Below, in pieces: positions 1-7,349 of a stretch of DNA of 64,000 nt; the stretch's first letter is position 1; every line of letters begins with the position of its first letter. The stretch is taken from NCBI RefSeq assembly GCF_011601275.1, contig NZ_JAAOLY010000012.1, forward strand, positions 1 to 64,000, in the 5' to 3' direction. The translations under genes were made by a program, and so were the position numbers. The stretch is from Janthinobacterium lividum. GTDB taxonomy: Bacteria > Pseudomonadota > Gammaproteobacteria > Burkholderiales > Burkholderiaceae_D. The notes under the pieces were generated by a model, which was not told where the DNA came from, searched no databases, and saw only the letters and a program-made list of their open reading frames with translations.

Positions 1-77
1 TACTGGCTGCCGGCTTCGCTGACCATGCGCACAGCGCGCTCGATGACTTCGGGGGAATACTTCGGTTGCTTTTTCAT
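1..77 (-). CDS. IS3-family transposase OrfA, N-terminal fragment cut by window edge
   Basis: Reading leftward from the ATG at 77, the first 25 codons give a protein starting MKKQPKYSPEVIERAVRMVS. This is the usual N-terminal helix-turn-helix region of OrfA (InsE-like) DNA-binding transposase subunits of IS3-family elements. A purine-rich ribosome binding site (AATGGAGCT) lies just upstream. OrfA normally works with a frameshifted OrfAB carrying the DDE catalytic domain, which would lie to the left, outside the window. Only the first 25 residues are visible, so the subgroup cannot be assigned and it is unknown whether the element is intact. Confidence 0.75.
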   Translation of the reverse strand, partial: MKKQPKYSPEVIERAVRMVSEAGSQ

Positions 78-127
78 AGCTCCATTTTCTCAAAGAATGG
101 AGCCTCTACAAAACCCGGGGCGATTCA
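1..127 (-). mobile_element. Terminus of an IS3-family insertion sequence
   Basis: Read on the minus strand, the segment ending at 127 begins TGAATCGCCCCGGGTTT and leads directly into the OrfA start. IS3-family ends typically begin TG and sit 40-60 bp upstream of orfA, so 127 is the probable outer boundary. The target duplication and the other end lie outside the window. The element has inserted about 45 bp beyond the stop codon of the neighbouring tyrosine recombinase. Confidence 0.65.
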
Positions 128-171
128 AATCTATGTCTGCTTCGGGGCGACTGCTGGCGTCGCCCTTGTTC

Positions 172-798
172 TCAAGCATCGGTTTGCTCGGCCATTTCTA
201 GCGCATCCTCAACCTCAATGCCAAGATAACGCACCGTACTTTCCAAGCGCGTGTGGCCCAGCAATAGCTGTACCGCCCGCAAATTTTTTGTGCGACGGTA
301 GATGAGGGTTGGCTTCGTCCGGCGCATCGTGTGTGTGCTGTATGCCGTCGGGTCTAATCCGATTTCGTCGAACCATTGGTGAACTATGCGCGCGTACTGC
401 CTGGTCGAAATATGCGGCGATTCGGAAATCCGACTGGGGAATAGAAAGTCGCCGTGCCGCAAAGCTGCGGCCGCAATCCAGTCCCCAAGGCTCTTCCTGG
501 TCCCTGCGGTAAGTTCGAATTGGACAGGTCGCTTCGTTTTCTGCTGCATCACAATGGCCCTCGCTGCTATATGCCCTCCCTGACATACATCATTGACACG
601 CAACTGGACCAAGTCGCAGCCACGCAATTTGCTATCGATGGCCAAGTTGAAGAGCGCCAAGTCGCGCACTCTCCGGTAGATTTCCAGGCGGACGCGAATT
701 GCCCAGATTTCGCTTACGCGTAGCGGTGCTTTTTGCCCGACTAATTTGCCCTTGTTCCATGGTGTAGGTTGACCAAAAAATTGTGCTTGATATTCCAT
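172..798 (-). CDS. Small tyrosine-type recombinase/integrase
   Basis: A 208-residue catalytic-domain-only tyrosine recombinase. The active-site set is visible in order: Arg in SKLRGCDLVQLR (about 58), Lys in QQKTKRP (about 87), His and Arg in HTMRRTKPTLIY (about 156), His in LLLGHTRLE (about 181) and the nucleophile Tyr in STVRYLG (about 192). It lacks the N-terminal SAM-like core-binding domain of XerC/XerD (about 300 residues). Short versions of this kind are widespread in proteobacterial accessory regions. A strong AGGAGG-type ribosome binding site precedes the ATG at 798. It points away from the small-gene row at 0.97-3.6 kb and toward the IS3 end. Whether it moves any of these genes is not shown by the sequence. 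Confidence 0.85.
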   Translation of the reverse strand: MEYQAQFFGQPTPWNKGKLVGQKAPLRVSEIWAIRVRLEIYRRVRDLALFNLAIDSKLRGCDLVQLRVNDVCQGGHIAARAIVMQQKTKRPVQFELTAGTRKSLGDWIAAAALRHGDFLFPSRISESPHISTRQYARIVHQWFDEIGLDPTAYSTHTMRRTKPTLIYRRTKNLRAVQLLLGHTRLESTVRYLGIEVEDALEMAEQTDA

Positions 799-984
799 GA
801 TAGACCTCCTGAATGGAACTCTACTATGCGTCTAAAGAGCATCGGCGGCGTGAGGAAGGTGATGTGGAAATTTACTAGATTTTCATTTGGACAACATGGT
901 ATCGTTGCTTACAGGCGGGATACGGCAAACAGTGGACGGTCAAGCAGGTAAGCTTGTGTACTTATAATAGTGAAATCGTGGAAT

Positions 985-1248
985 ATGAAGAATCGAGTAC
1001 GATTTGTGGCCGCAGGAAATGCGCTTGCCCCAGCATTGAGCATCTTGCGCAAGATCGGCTATACCGTGACGCGGGAAACATCCGGCGAGCGACAGTATCG
1101 AGCGGAAAATGAAACGTGCGTTTTTTACGCGGGGGATCCGCTCACGCTACTCGGCTTGGTCAAGATTTACGAAGTGCGGGGTCCTGATTGGCAACCAAGT
1201 GATGAGGAAGTTCGGCGGTTGCTATTACTTGAGAATGACAACGAATAG
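985..1248 (+). CDS. Hypothetical small protein
   Basis: An 87-residue protein (MKNRVRFVAAGNALAPALSI...) of unknown function. It has a plausible mixed alpha/beta composition and ends acidic (LLLLENDNE). A TATAAT hexamer at 963-968 would place transcription start close to position 975, which favours the ATG at 985 over an in-frame GTG at 970. No domain is recognised. It is the first of six same-strand small genes with repeat copies between them, and a repeat core follows its stop within about 10 bp. Confidence 0.55.
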   Translation: MKNRVRFVAAGNALAPALSILRKIGYTVTRETSGERQYRAENETCVFYAGDPLTLLGLVKIYEVRGPDWQPSDEEVRRLLLLENDNE

Positions 1249-1255
1249 TAGTCTC

Positions 1256-1283
1256 CAATCGGCCAAGAGCGGCCGCTGAATAT
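1256..1283 (+). repeat. Dispersed intergenic repeat, copy A (degenerate core)
   Basis: Contains the core ATCGGCCAAGAGCGGCCGCT, matching the right arm of the family best seen at 2488-2546 and 7222-7277. It follows directly after the gene at 985-1248. Confidence 0.5.
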
Positions 1284-1297
1284 TTCTACGTGATGCT

Positions 1298-1624
1298 ATG
1301 AGACTAATTTATCCACATGAACTGCCGGTTATCGATTTCTTGTTTCGCGCTTCAGGACGCTTGGAAAATCCAGCTGAGCTGTTGGTCAGTTCGATGGATG
1401 ACGGCGGAATGGGGTCTTTGAAATTTGCTTCCGAAGCTAATGCCAGGCGATATGGTGCAACTATTGCTGCATGTGAATTTGAAGATACTGACGGCGTCTT
1501 GGTTTCGGCGATTCTGAACCTCGACGAAAGTGGTTTGCCGTTCGAAGTCGACGTTTGGAAGGTCGATTTTACTCCGGTGCTAACCTGGCCGGAGCCTATG
1601 GCCATCAGAGCTTCGGATAGTTGA
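1298..1624 (+). CDS. DUF6984-like hypothetical protein
   Basis: A 108-residue protein with the pattern SSMDDGGMGSLKF near residue 35 and EVDVWKVDFTPV near residue 86, which I associate with the uncharacterised DUF6984 family. Its length is about that of the family (100-110 residues). It is soluble, with no signal peptide or membrane segment. DUF6984 proteins are often found near toxin-immunity or mobile genes, but no biochemical role is known. The family assignment is from memory of the motif, not from a search. A repeat core sits between this gene and the next. Confidence 0.6.
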   Translation: MRLIYPHELPVIDFLFRASGRLENPAELLVSSMDDGGMGSLKFASEANARRYGATIAACEFEDTDGVLVSAILNLDESGLPFEVDVWKVDFTPVLTWPEPMAIRASDS

Positions 1625-1631
1625 GTATTGG

Positions 1632-1676
1632 CTGAAACCTACCAAGGACGGCAACCGGCCAAAAGCAGACCGACGT
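1632..1676 (+). repeat. Dispersed intergenic repeat, copy B
   Basis: Contains GACGGCAACCGGCCAAAAGC, identical over most of its length to the core of copies C and F. The left arm is diverged. It lies between the genes at 1298-1624 and 1706-2182. Confidence 0.6.
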
Positions 1677-1705
1677 ACTACCCGGAATTTAGTGAGAAAG
1701 ACTTA

Positions 1706-2182
1706 ATGAGCGAACGCGCCTTTATGGTTCCAGTCGAACGGTATGACCTCTCGGCACTTTTGTCGGAATGGACCTGGCTGGTCCCCGAGCGGGATACTCC
1801 TCTTTTCCTGACAGTAATGGCCGACTGGGTATTTGGCTCCCCTGATGGAGCAATCTGGCGACTGTCTGCGCTGGAGGGGGATTACGTGCAAATTGCCAAA
1901 AATGCCGAGCAATACAATTGTATGAAAAGGTCGGAGGAATGGCTGAGCGAAGAGTTTTGCGCCGACTGGCAACCTATTGCCGCTGGAAGTAACTTACTGC
2001 CAGACGAGGCCGAATGCTTAGGTTGGAGAGTGCATCCTTACTTGGGCGGCGATATGAAGGTCGGGAACTTGCAGGTATTCTCCATGCTGGTCTACCAAAG
2101 CTTGATGGGGCAATTACACCGCCAGCTTAGAGCTCGCCCAGCCACAGCCCCTGCGAAGAAGCCTAGCTGGAAATTTTGGTGA
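1706..2182 (+). CDS. T6SS Tdi1-type immunity-like protein (DUF1851-like)
   Basis: A 158-residue protein. The frame is open back to a TTG at 1628, but the ATG at 1706 has a GAGAAAG-type ribosome binding site and the upstream part overlaps a repeat copy, so 1706 is preferred. Features resemble the Tdi1/DUF1851 fold: a W-W-L-V-P start of the core, then a 'decision' segment (DWVFGSPDGAIWRL) near residue 48. A C-terminal GECLG-like block (AECLGWRVHPYLGG, about 110) is followed by a NLQV...MGQLH helix. In the family, Tdi1 protects against the type VI effector Tde1 DNase. No toxin is adjacent, so it would be an orphan immunity gene. The role is inferred. Confidence 0.55.
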   Translation: MSERAFMVPVERYDLSALLSEWTWLVPERDTPLFLTVMADWVFGSPDGAIWRLSALEGDYVQIAKNAEQYNCMKRSEEWLSEEFCADWQPIAAGSNLLPDEAECLGWRVHPYLGGDMKVGNLQVFSMLVYQSLMGQLHRQLRARPATAPAKKPSWKFW

Positions 2183-2226
2183 CTGATTCCGGCCAACTGC
2201 GGACGTTCGATTTAAAGGAGAAATGC

Positions 2227-2469
2227 ATGGATGAGTCCACCCAATTTAGCTTGTTACTGTCGAAATTGCATGAGGCGTTGTCTAGCGAAGTTTTTCGAGC
2301 ATGCGAAAGCTTGAATGGACATGGCGAATGGGAGATGGCTTTGGATCATTGTGTCTACCATCTGGCTAAAGTGCCACTTGCTACAAAGATGGAACTGATG
2401 GCTTGCGCTCAGGGCTTTGGATCATCGGGGGCTGTGTTGGCGGAGATTGAAAAGCTTCCATGCAGCTAG
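2227..2469 (+). CDS. Small MafI-like putative immunity protein
   Basis: An 80-residue, largely helical acidic protein (MDESTQFSLLLSKLHEALSS...). The ATG at 2227 is chosen because AAAGGAGA lies about 7 bp upstream, whereas longer in-frame starts use TTG or GTG inside the preceding gene. Size and helical pattern resemble MafI-family immunity proteins of Neisseria-type Maf toxins, but the match is weak and no toxin gene is adjacent. A full-length repeat copy begins 19 bp after its stop. Confidence 0.4.
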   Translation: MDESTQFSLLLSKLHEALSSEVFRACESLNGHGEWEMALDHCVYHLAKVPLATKMELMACAQGFGSSGAVLAEIEKLPCS

Positions 2470-2487
2470 CCCATAGTTGTTTTCTCG

Positions 2488-2546
2488 GACGTCCGCTTTG
2501 GGGCGGAACCCGGCAGCGACGGCAACCGGCCAGGAGCGGTCATCGG
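2488..2546 (+). repeat. Dispersed intergenic repeat, copy C (full length)
   Basis: A 59-bp unit. The left arm GTCCGCTTTGGGGCGGAACC is followed by GACGGCAACCGGCC and a right arm CAGGAGCGGTCAT, which is a partial inverted repeat of the left arm (CCGCTTTGG against CCAGGAGCGG). It aligns without gaps to copy F at 7222-7277. The unit could fold into an imperfect hairpin. Confidence 0.7.
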
Positions 2547-2594
2547 CCAGTGCCAAACCGGAGATATGGACATTAGCAACAATCGGAGGCTTAC

Positions 2595-2993
2595 TTGGAA
2601 ATTACATTTAGAAAGCCTAACTCCAAAAAGACCGTGCTCCAACGGCTGGTCATCGTTATCCTCTACTATGCTTTCTGTTTGCCTGGAATGTATCTCATGA
2701 TCGTGGGTCTCGCGACGGGTGGTGTTCCTATAGTTATGAAATTAATTTGGATTGGCGCTTGGGTGGCACATATCGTAATGGGCATTCAATGGGTACGTAA
2801 TGTGCGACTTTCTCCACTTTGGCCGATAGCGGGCGTGGGCGCTGGAGTAGCGAGTTTTCTTGTGATTATAATTTTACCGATTGCGATGTTTATCCAGTTA
2901 CTTCTCGTACTGCCAGGCGTTTTGCTCGCGTGTAAGCTTGTGGCGTTTCATTGGGCAGCCCCCCCTTTAGCTATTACATTGCGGAATGAATAA
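2595..2993 (+). CDS. Small integral membrane protein of unknown function
   Basis: A 132-residue protein with a short basic N-terminus (RKPNSKK) and three or four hydrophobic helices at about residues 15-38, 46-66, 73-98 and 99-118. It starts with TTG at 2595, supported by CGGAGG at 2584-2589 at normal spacing, and no nearby ATG fits better. No family is recognised. Its base composition is visibly less GC-rich than the rest of the window, as for the neighbouring small genes. Inner-membrane location is inferred from the helices alone. Confidence 0.6.
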   Translation: MEITFRKPNSKKTVLQRLVIVILYYAFCLPGMYLMIVGLATGGVPIVMKLIWIGAWVAHIVMGIQWVRNVRLSPLWPIAGVGAGVASFLVIIILPIAMFIQLLLVLPGVLLACKLVAFHWAAPPLAITLRNE

Positions 2994-3073
2994 TGCTTTG
3001 CAACGAGAACTAAATGCTATCGGAAGATAGTCAACCGACTCTACTACACGAAGATTAGTTGTTTTTTGCACCG

Positions 3074-3136
3074 CTGGTTGAGTCGAACGCTGCCGTACAC
3101 GCGGCGGCAGAAACCGGCCAGAAGCGGCCGTTTGGG
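3074..3136 (+). repeat. Dispersed intergenic repeat, copy D
   Basis: The right arm AAACCGGCCAGAAGCGGCCG matches the family core. The left arm CCGCTGGTTG can pair partly with it. It lies between the membrane protein gene and the GFA gene. Confidence 0.55.
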
Positions 3137-3185
3137 CGTTGATTGCCGTATATGCAACTCTCTGATAGAGTCGATGTGACCCAAA

Positions 3186-3599
3186 ATGAATGGAGCGCAA
3201 GTGAAGACTTATCATGGCAGTTGTCATTGCGGTGTGGTGCGATTTGAAGCTGACATCGACCTAAGCCAAGGAACCATCCGGTGCAATTGCTCTATTTGCT
3301 CAAAGGTACGGTTCTGGCCCGCGATAGTGAAACCTGCTTCTTTCCGATTGCTGTCCGGCGAAGCGGAACTCACTAAATATCAATTTTTGACGAAGACCGA
3401 CCAGCACCTCTTTTGCAAACATTGCGGGGTACGCTCCTTTGGAATTGGGCGCTCGCCTCGCTGGGGCGAGTTCTATGCGGTCAATCTAACGTGTTTGGAC
3501 GACGTCACTCCGGAAGAACTCGTGAATGCGCCTATCACGTATTTGGACGGTAAGAACGACAACTGGGAAACACCGCCAGAAGAAGTGCGTCATCTTTAG
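3186..3599 (+). CDS. GFA (glutathione-dependent formaldehyde-activating)/CENP-V fold protein
   Basis: A 137-residue zinc-binding GFA-family protein. The paired zinc ligands are all present: CHCG (about 13-16), CNCSIC (about 33-38) and CKHCG (about 78-82), followed by an RSFGIG segment and a C-terminal WETPPEE. The family includes Paracoccus Gfa, which was proposed to promote S-hydroxymethylglutathione formation, but most members have no proven substrate. It is soluble, with no signal peptide. It is the last of the row of small same-strand genes, and GFA proteins are common passengers in mobile gene arrays. Confidence 0.85.
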   Translation: MNGAQVKTYHGSCHCGVVRFEADIDLSQGTIRCNCSICSKVRFWPAIVKPASFRLLSGEAELTKYQFLTKTDQHLFCKHCGVRSFGIGRSPRWGEFYAVNLTCLDDVTPEELVNAPITYLDGKNDNWETPPEEVRHL

Positions 3600-3612
3600 C
3601 TAGCGCACAGCT

Positions 3613-3637
3613 GCAGCCGGCCAAAAGCGGCCATTGA
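3613..3637 (+). repeat. Dispersed intergenic repeat, copy E (core only)
   Basis: Contains GCCGGCCAAAAGCGGCCATT, matching the right half of the family. It lies 13 bp after the GFA stop codon and ends the row of small genes. Confidence 0.55.
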
Positions 3638-3733
3638 TCTCTGCGCAAGCGCGACGGACGCATTGGTTAGAAAGGCCGAGCTTTTGGCAAAATGGCTACA
3701 GCGGCCGATATCCACCCAGAGCGAACGGAGGAT

Positions 3734-4657
3734 TTACTCAGCCCTGACTGCAAATATCCCTTGGCATTCAAGTTCCGAGGCCTGAGCGCGCAGCCAATCA
3801 AATACCTGCAAGACAATGTCCGAACGCGCAGGTGCAGCCACGCCTGACAGCCACCAGGTAGTGCCAGGCACGCGCGGGTATCCTGGCAGGACCTGCAATT
3901 GGCCACGTGCCAAGCTGGCGTCCACCAGGATGCGCGGCAGGCAGGCAACGCCGCGTCCATCCAGGGTTGCATCCAGCAACAAGCGCGCATCGTCATAGAT
4001 GGCGCGCTTGCGAAAGCGCGCCAGCGGCCCCAGGAACAACGGTGCCGTGGCGTCGCCCGTCAGACTTTCTTCCAAGCAAACTAGGTCCGCATGCAGATGA
4101 TGCTGTTCTTGGGGCACGCCGGACAGCCGCCCCGCCAGTTCGCTGTTGGCAACCAACATCCATTCATCGTGAAGCAGCGGAATTTCCAGCAAGTCCGGCT
4201 GCAGGATAGGTCGGTCGCCGATGGCGATATCGACGTCAATTTCATCGACGAAGCGGGCGCTCTCATCCACCGACAGCAGCAGACACAGCCCGGGTAACTG
4301 CGCTTCGAGCGCACGCAAGCGGGGCTGCAGCCAGCCGTGCAACAGGACCGCCGGGCACACGAGCACCACCAGTCCCGGATCGAGGTAGGTGGCAATGCGC
4401 CCCAGGCCGCTGCGGAGAACGGTCATCGAGCGCTGCACACTGCGCAGCAGCACTTCGCCGGCTACCGTCAGTTCCACGCCGCGTCCCGCGCGGCGGAACA
4501 GCGGCTGCTTGATCTGTTCTTCCAGCAGTTGCACCTGGTGGCTGATGGCTGACTGCGTTACGTGCAGCTCGTCGGCCGCACGCGAGAAATTGCCATGGCG
4601 CGCCGCCGCCTCGAAGCCCATTAACAATTTCAGAGAAGGAATACGATGGTCATACAT
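3734..4657 (-). CDS. LysR-family transcriptional regulator (GcvA-like)
   Basis: A 307-residue LTTR. The N-terminal winged helix-turn-helix includes FEAAARHGNFSRAADELHVT (about 14-33) and QSAISHQVQLLEEQI. The substrate-binding domain contains the GcvA-type DIDVDIAIGDR segment near residue 143. A start at the ATG at 4657 (MYDHRIPSLK) gives the normal family length. An in-frame TTG at 4675 is less likely. It is transcribed divergently from the two agmatine-deiminase-like genes, with 130 bp between start codons, so it is the likely regulator of that pair. The effector is unknown. Confidence 0.88.
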   Translation of the reverse strand: MYDHRIPSLKLLMGFEAAARHGNFSRAADELHVTQSAISHQVQLLEEQIKQPLFRRAGRGVELTVAGEVLLRSVQRSMTVLRSGLGRIATYLDPGLVVLVCPAVLLHGWLQPRLRALEAQLPGLCLLLSVDESARFVDEIDVDIAIGDRPILQPDLLEIPLLHDEWMLVANSELAGRLSGVPQEQHHLHADLVCLEESLTGDATAPLFLGPLARFRKRAIYDDARLLLDATLDGRGVACLPRILVDASLARGQLQVLPGYPRVPGTTWWLSGVAAPARSDIVLQVFDWLRAQASELECQGIFAVRAE

Positions 4658-4787
4658 ATGAGAAAACCTAATCAATTAGTGCAAATCATATCATTTGTTT
4701 TCATGCTTTAGACCGAAGACAATGCTCTCCATCCCGGCGCCCGGCTGTAGCGCGCGGTAATATTGTTAATAAATAAAAGGATGGATA

Positions 4788-5963
4788 ATGAATACACGTC
4801 GATATTTCTTGCGCCATTGCATGGTGGGCGGCAGCGCGCTGGCCATGGGCGGCCTAATGGCCGCTTGCGGCGGTGACGCCGAAGGCGGGGCGCAAACCGG
4901 CAAGGTGATGCCGCCCGTGAACAGCGGTAGTGGCGGCAACAATACTGGCGCGAAGGACGCCAGCGGTTGGCGCATGCCCGACGAAGCGGAAGCCCACAAG
5001 GCCACATGGATGGCGTATGGCGCCTCGAGCGCCATCTGGGGGCGCGCGCAAGTACCACAGGTGCAGTTGGCGCTGGTGCGCATCGCCAATGCCATCGCCG
5101 CCCACGAACCCGTCAACATGCTGGTGCGCCCGGCTGAGCTGGCCAGCGCGCGGCAGTTGCTCGATGCGCGCGTGAACCTGGTTCCCGCCGAGATGGACGA
5201 TTTATGGATGCGCGACACGGGGCCCATCTTCGTGCGCAAGCCGAATGGCGAGCGGGCCGGCGTGAAGTTCAACTTCAATGGCTGGGGCAACAGGCAGCAG
5301 TTCGGCCAGGATGGCCAGGTGGCCGACGTGGTCGCCGCCCAGGCCCAGGTGCCGCTGCTGAGCACGCGCCTGGTGCTGGAAGGGGGCGCGCTGGAAGTCG
5401 ATGGCAAGGGCACGGCCATCATCACGGAAAGTTGTGTTCTGAATACGAACCGCAACCCGGGCTGGAGCAAGGTCGACTGCGAAGCGGAACTGCTGCGCCT
5501 GCTGGGCATCCGCAAGGTGATCTGGCTGCCGGGCATCAAGAACAAGGACATCACGGATGCCCACACGGACTTTTACGCCCGTTTTGTGCGCGCCGGCGTG
5601 GTGGCAGCGCACCGCGAGATGGACCCGGAATCGTACGACTACGCGCTGACGCGGCGCCACCTGGAGATCTTGCGCGGCGCCACTGATGCGGATGGCCAGC
5701 CCCTGCAAATCGTCGTCATCGATGGTCCCGAGAAAATTCGGCCTGGAAACAACCCGAATACCTTCGCCGCCGGCTATATCAATTACTATGCCACCAGCGG
5801 CGCCATTTTCTTGCCGGAATTTGGCGATGCGCAAGCCGATGCAAATGCCAAGGCGCAGTATGCGCAGCTGTATCCGGGCCGCGCCATCGTCCAGATCAAT
5901 ATTGACCCCATCGCGGCCGGTGGCGGCGGCATCCACTGCACCACGCAACAGGAAATTGCATAA
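4788..5963 (+). CDS. Agmatine deiminase/peptidylarginine deiminase family protein (exported lipoprotein)
   Basis: A 391-residue member of the PAD_porph (guanidino-group-modifying) superfamily, which hydrolyses agmatine or arginine-type guanidinium groups to carbamoyl products plus ammonia. The N-terminus has a twin-arginine motif (TRRYFLR) and then a lipobox (LMAAC, Cys at 25), so export by Tat and lipid anchoring are predicted. Family motifs present are WMRDTGP (about 142), LEGGALEVDG (about 195), DAHTDFYARF (about 263) and the catalytic Cys in GGGGIHCTTQQ close to the C-terminus. Cytoplasmic AguA enzymes lack such a signal. It is followed 12 bp later by a paralogue. An AAAGGATGG ribosome binding site precedes the ATG. 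The real substrate is not determined. Confidence 0.88.
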   Translation: MNTRRYFLRHCMVGGSALAMGGLMAACGGDAEGGAQTGKVMPPVNSGSGGNNTGAKDASGWRMPDEAEAHKATWMAYGASSAIWGRAQVPQVQLALVRIANAIAAHEPVNMLVRPAELASARQLLDARVNLVPAEMDDLWMRDTGPIFVRKPNGERAGVKFNFNGWGNRQQFGQDGQVADVVAAQAQVPLLSTRLVLEGGALEVDGKGTAIITESCVLNTNRNPGWSKVDCEAELLRLLGIRKVIWLPGIKNKDITDAHTDFYARFVRAGVVAAHREMDPESYDYALTRRHLEILRGATDADGQPLQIVVIDGPEKIRPGNNPNTFAAGYINYYATSGAIFLPEFGDAQADANAKAQYAQLYPGRAIVQINIDPIAAGGGGIHCTTQQEIA

Positions 5964-5975
5964 AAGGAGAGCAGC

Positions 5976-7067
5976 ATGCAACGACGACATTTCCTCTCGG
6001 GCGCCATGGGCCTGGCGGCCGGCGCCGCCGCAGGTTGGCCCGCATTGCCAGCATGGGCTGCCAGCGCTGGCTGGCGCATGCCCGATGAAGGCGAGCGCCA
6101 CGCGGCGACCTGGATGGCTTTCGGCGCCAATGACGAGGTATGGGGCAAGCGGCTGAAAACGGGCGCGCAGGCGAACCTCGCGCGTATCGCGCAAGCCATC
6201 GCCAGCTTTGAGCCCGTGCACATGCTGGTCAACGAGGAAGATTACGACGTGGCGGCGCGCCTGTGCGGCAGCAAGGTCAGCCTGCTGGTGCAGCCCATCG
6301 ACGACTTGTGGATGCGCGACACAGGCCCCGTCTTTGTCAAAAAGGCAGACGGCGCGTCGGCCGGTGTGAACTTTAATTTCAATGGATGGGGCGAAAAGCA
6401 GGACCACGACGACGATGCGCTTGTGGCATCTTTTGTTGCCGGGTGGGCGAGCGTGGCCGTGCTGGAAAGCAGCCTGGTACTCGAAGGGGGGGGCATCGAA
6501 GTCGATGGACAGGGCACGGCTATCATCACGGAAAGCTGCGTACTCAACTCCAACCGAAACCCTGGCGTGGGCAAGGCGCAATGTGAACGGGAGCTGCGCA
6601 CGCTTTTGGGTATCCAGAAAGTGATCTGGCTGCCCGGCATCGCTGGCCAGGACATCACCGATGGCCACACGGATTTCTATGCCCGATTTTGCTCACCTGG
6701 TGTCGTCGCGGCTGGCTTTGAAAGCGACCCGTCCTCGCCCGAGCGCGCCGTCACCCAGCGCCACCTCGACATCCTGCGCAAGGCCACGGATTCCCGTGGT
6801 CGCCCACTGCAGGTCGTGGTCCTGCCGGGCCCGGGGCAGGTCCGTCCGCAATATGAAAACAAGGATTTTGCAGCCGGTTACATCAATTTCTATATCTGCA
6901 ACGGCGCCGTGCTGTGCCCGGAATTTGGCGATGCCGCAACCGACCGCAACACCAAGGCCATCCTGCGCGAACACTTCCCAGGGCGCGAAATCGTGCAACT
7001 CAATATCGACGCCATCGCGGCTGGTGGCGGTGGCATCCACTGCACCACGCAGCAGCAACCGTTCTGA
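5976..7067 (+). CDS. Agmatine deiminase family protein, second exported paralogue
   Basis: A 363-residue paralogue of the preceding gene, alignable over the whole catalytic domain. It has a Tat-type signal (MQRRHFLSGAMGL) ending near PAWA, but no lipobox, so the mature protein is predicted to be soluble in the periplasm. Motifs: WMRDTGPVF (about 110), LEGGGIEVDG (about 168), DGHTDFYARF (about 228) and catalytic Cys in GGGGIHCTTQQ. An AAAGGAGAG ribosome binding site lies in the 12-bp gap after the first gene, so the two are almost certainly co-transcribed. One paralogue may be membrane-anchored and the other free. Confidence 0.88.
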   Translation: MQRRHFLSGAMGLAAGAAAGWPALPAWAASAGWRMPDEGERHAATWMAFGANDEVWGKRLKTGAQANLARIAQAIASFEPVHMLVNEEDYDVAARLCGSKVSLLVQPIDDLWMRDTGPVFVKKADGASAGVNFNFNGWGEKQDHDDDALVASFVAGWASVAVLESSLVLEGGGIEVDGQGTAIITESCVLNSNRNPGVGKAQCERELRTLLGIQKVIWLPGIAGQDITDGHTDFYARFCSPGVVAAGFESDPSSPERAVTQRHLDILRKATDSRGRPLQVVVLPGPGQVRPQYENKDFAAGYINFYICNGAVLCPEFGDAATDRNTKAILREHFPGREIVQLNIDAIAAGGGGIHCTTQQQPF

Positions 7068-7221
7068 GTTTGGCAATAAAAATAATGTCATTGTAGCTAT
7101 GAATTCGCGGGCTACGAGGATCATCATGATTTGCTTTTAAATAGTAATCAATCACCACTAGTTTAGATTTTTTCAAACCATGCCAAAACGGAGGGCCAGG
7201 ACTACCTTACGAGAGCGTATT

Positions 7222-7277
7222 AATGTCCGCTATGGGGCGGTACCTGCCAACGATGGCAACCGGCCAAAAGCTGAAAT
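7222..7277 (+). repeat. Dispersed intergenic repeat, copy F (full length)
   Basis: A 56-bp unit, GTCCGCTATGGGGCGGTACC then GATGGCAACCGGCCAAAAGC, aligning without gaps to copy C at 2488-2546 with scattered substitutions. It lies in the 282-bp gap between the second deiminase gene and the convergent LysR gene. Nothing else was recognised in this gap. Confidence 0.7.
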
Positions 7278-7349
7278 TGAGAAAGTCATACCGAGCGACT
7301 TCTTCTGCTCCGAAGAACTCCACTTTGAGTCCAGTGCACTACCTCGATC

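Noticed and set aside
985-3637. Integron cassette array with attC sites
   Set aside because: The repeats lack a RYYYAAC/GTTRRRY pair at the expected spacing, and the adjacent recombinase lacks the extra IntI-specific domain and the usual length. Only the layout resembles an integron.
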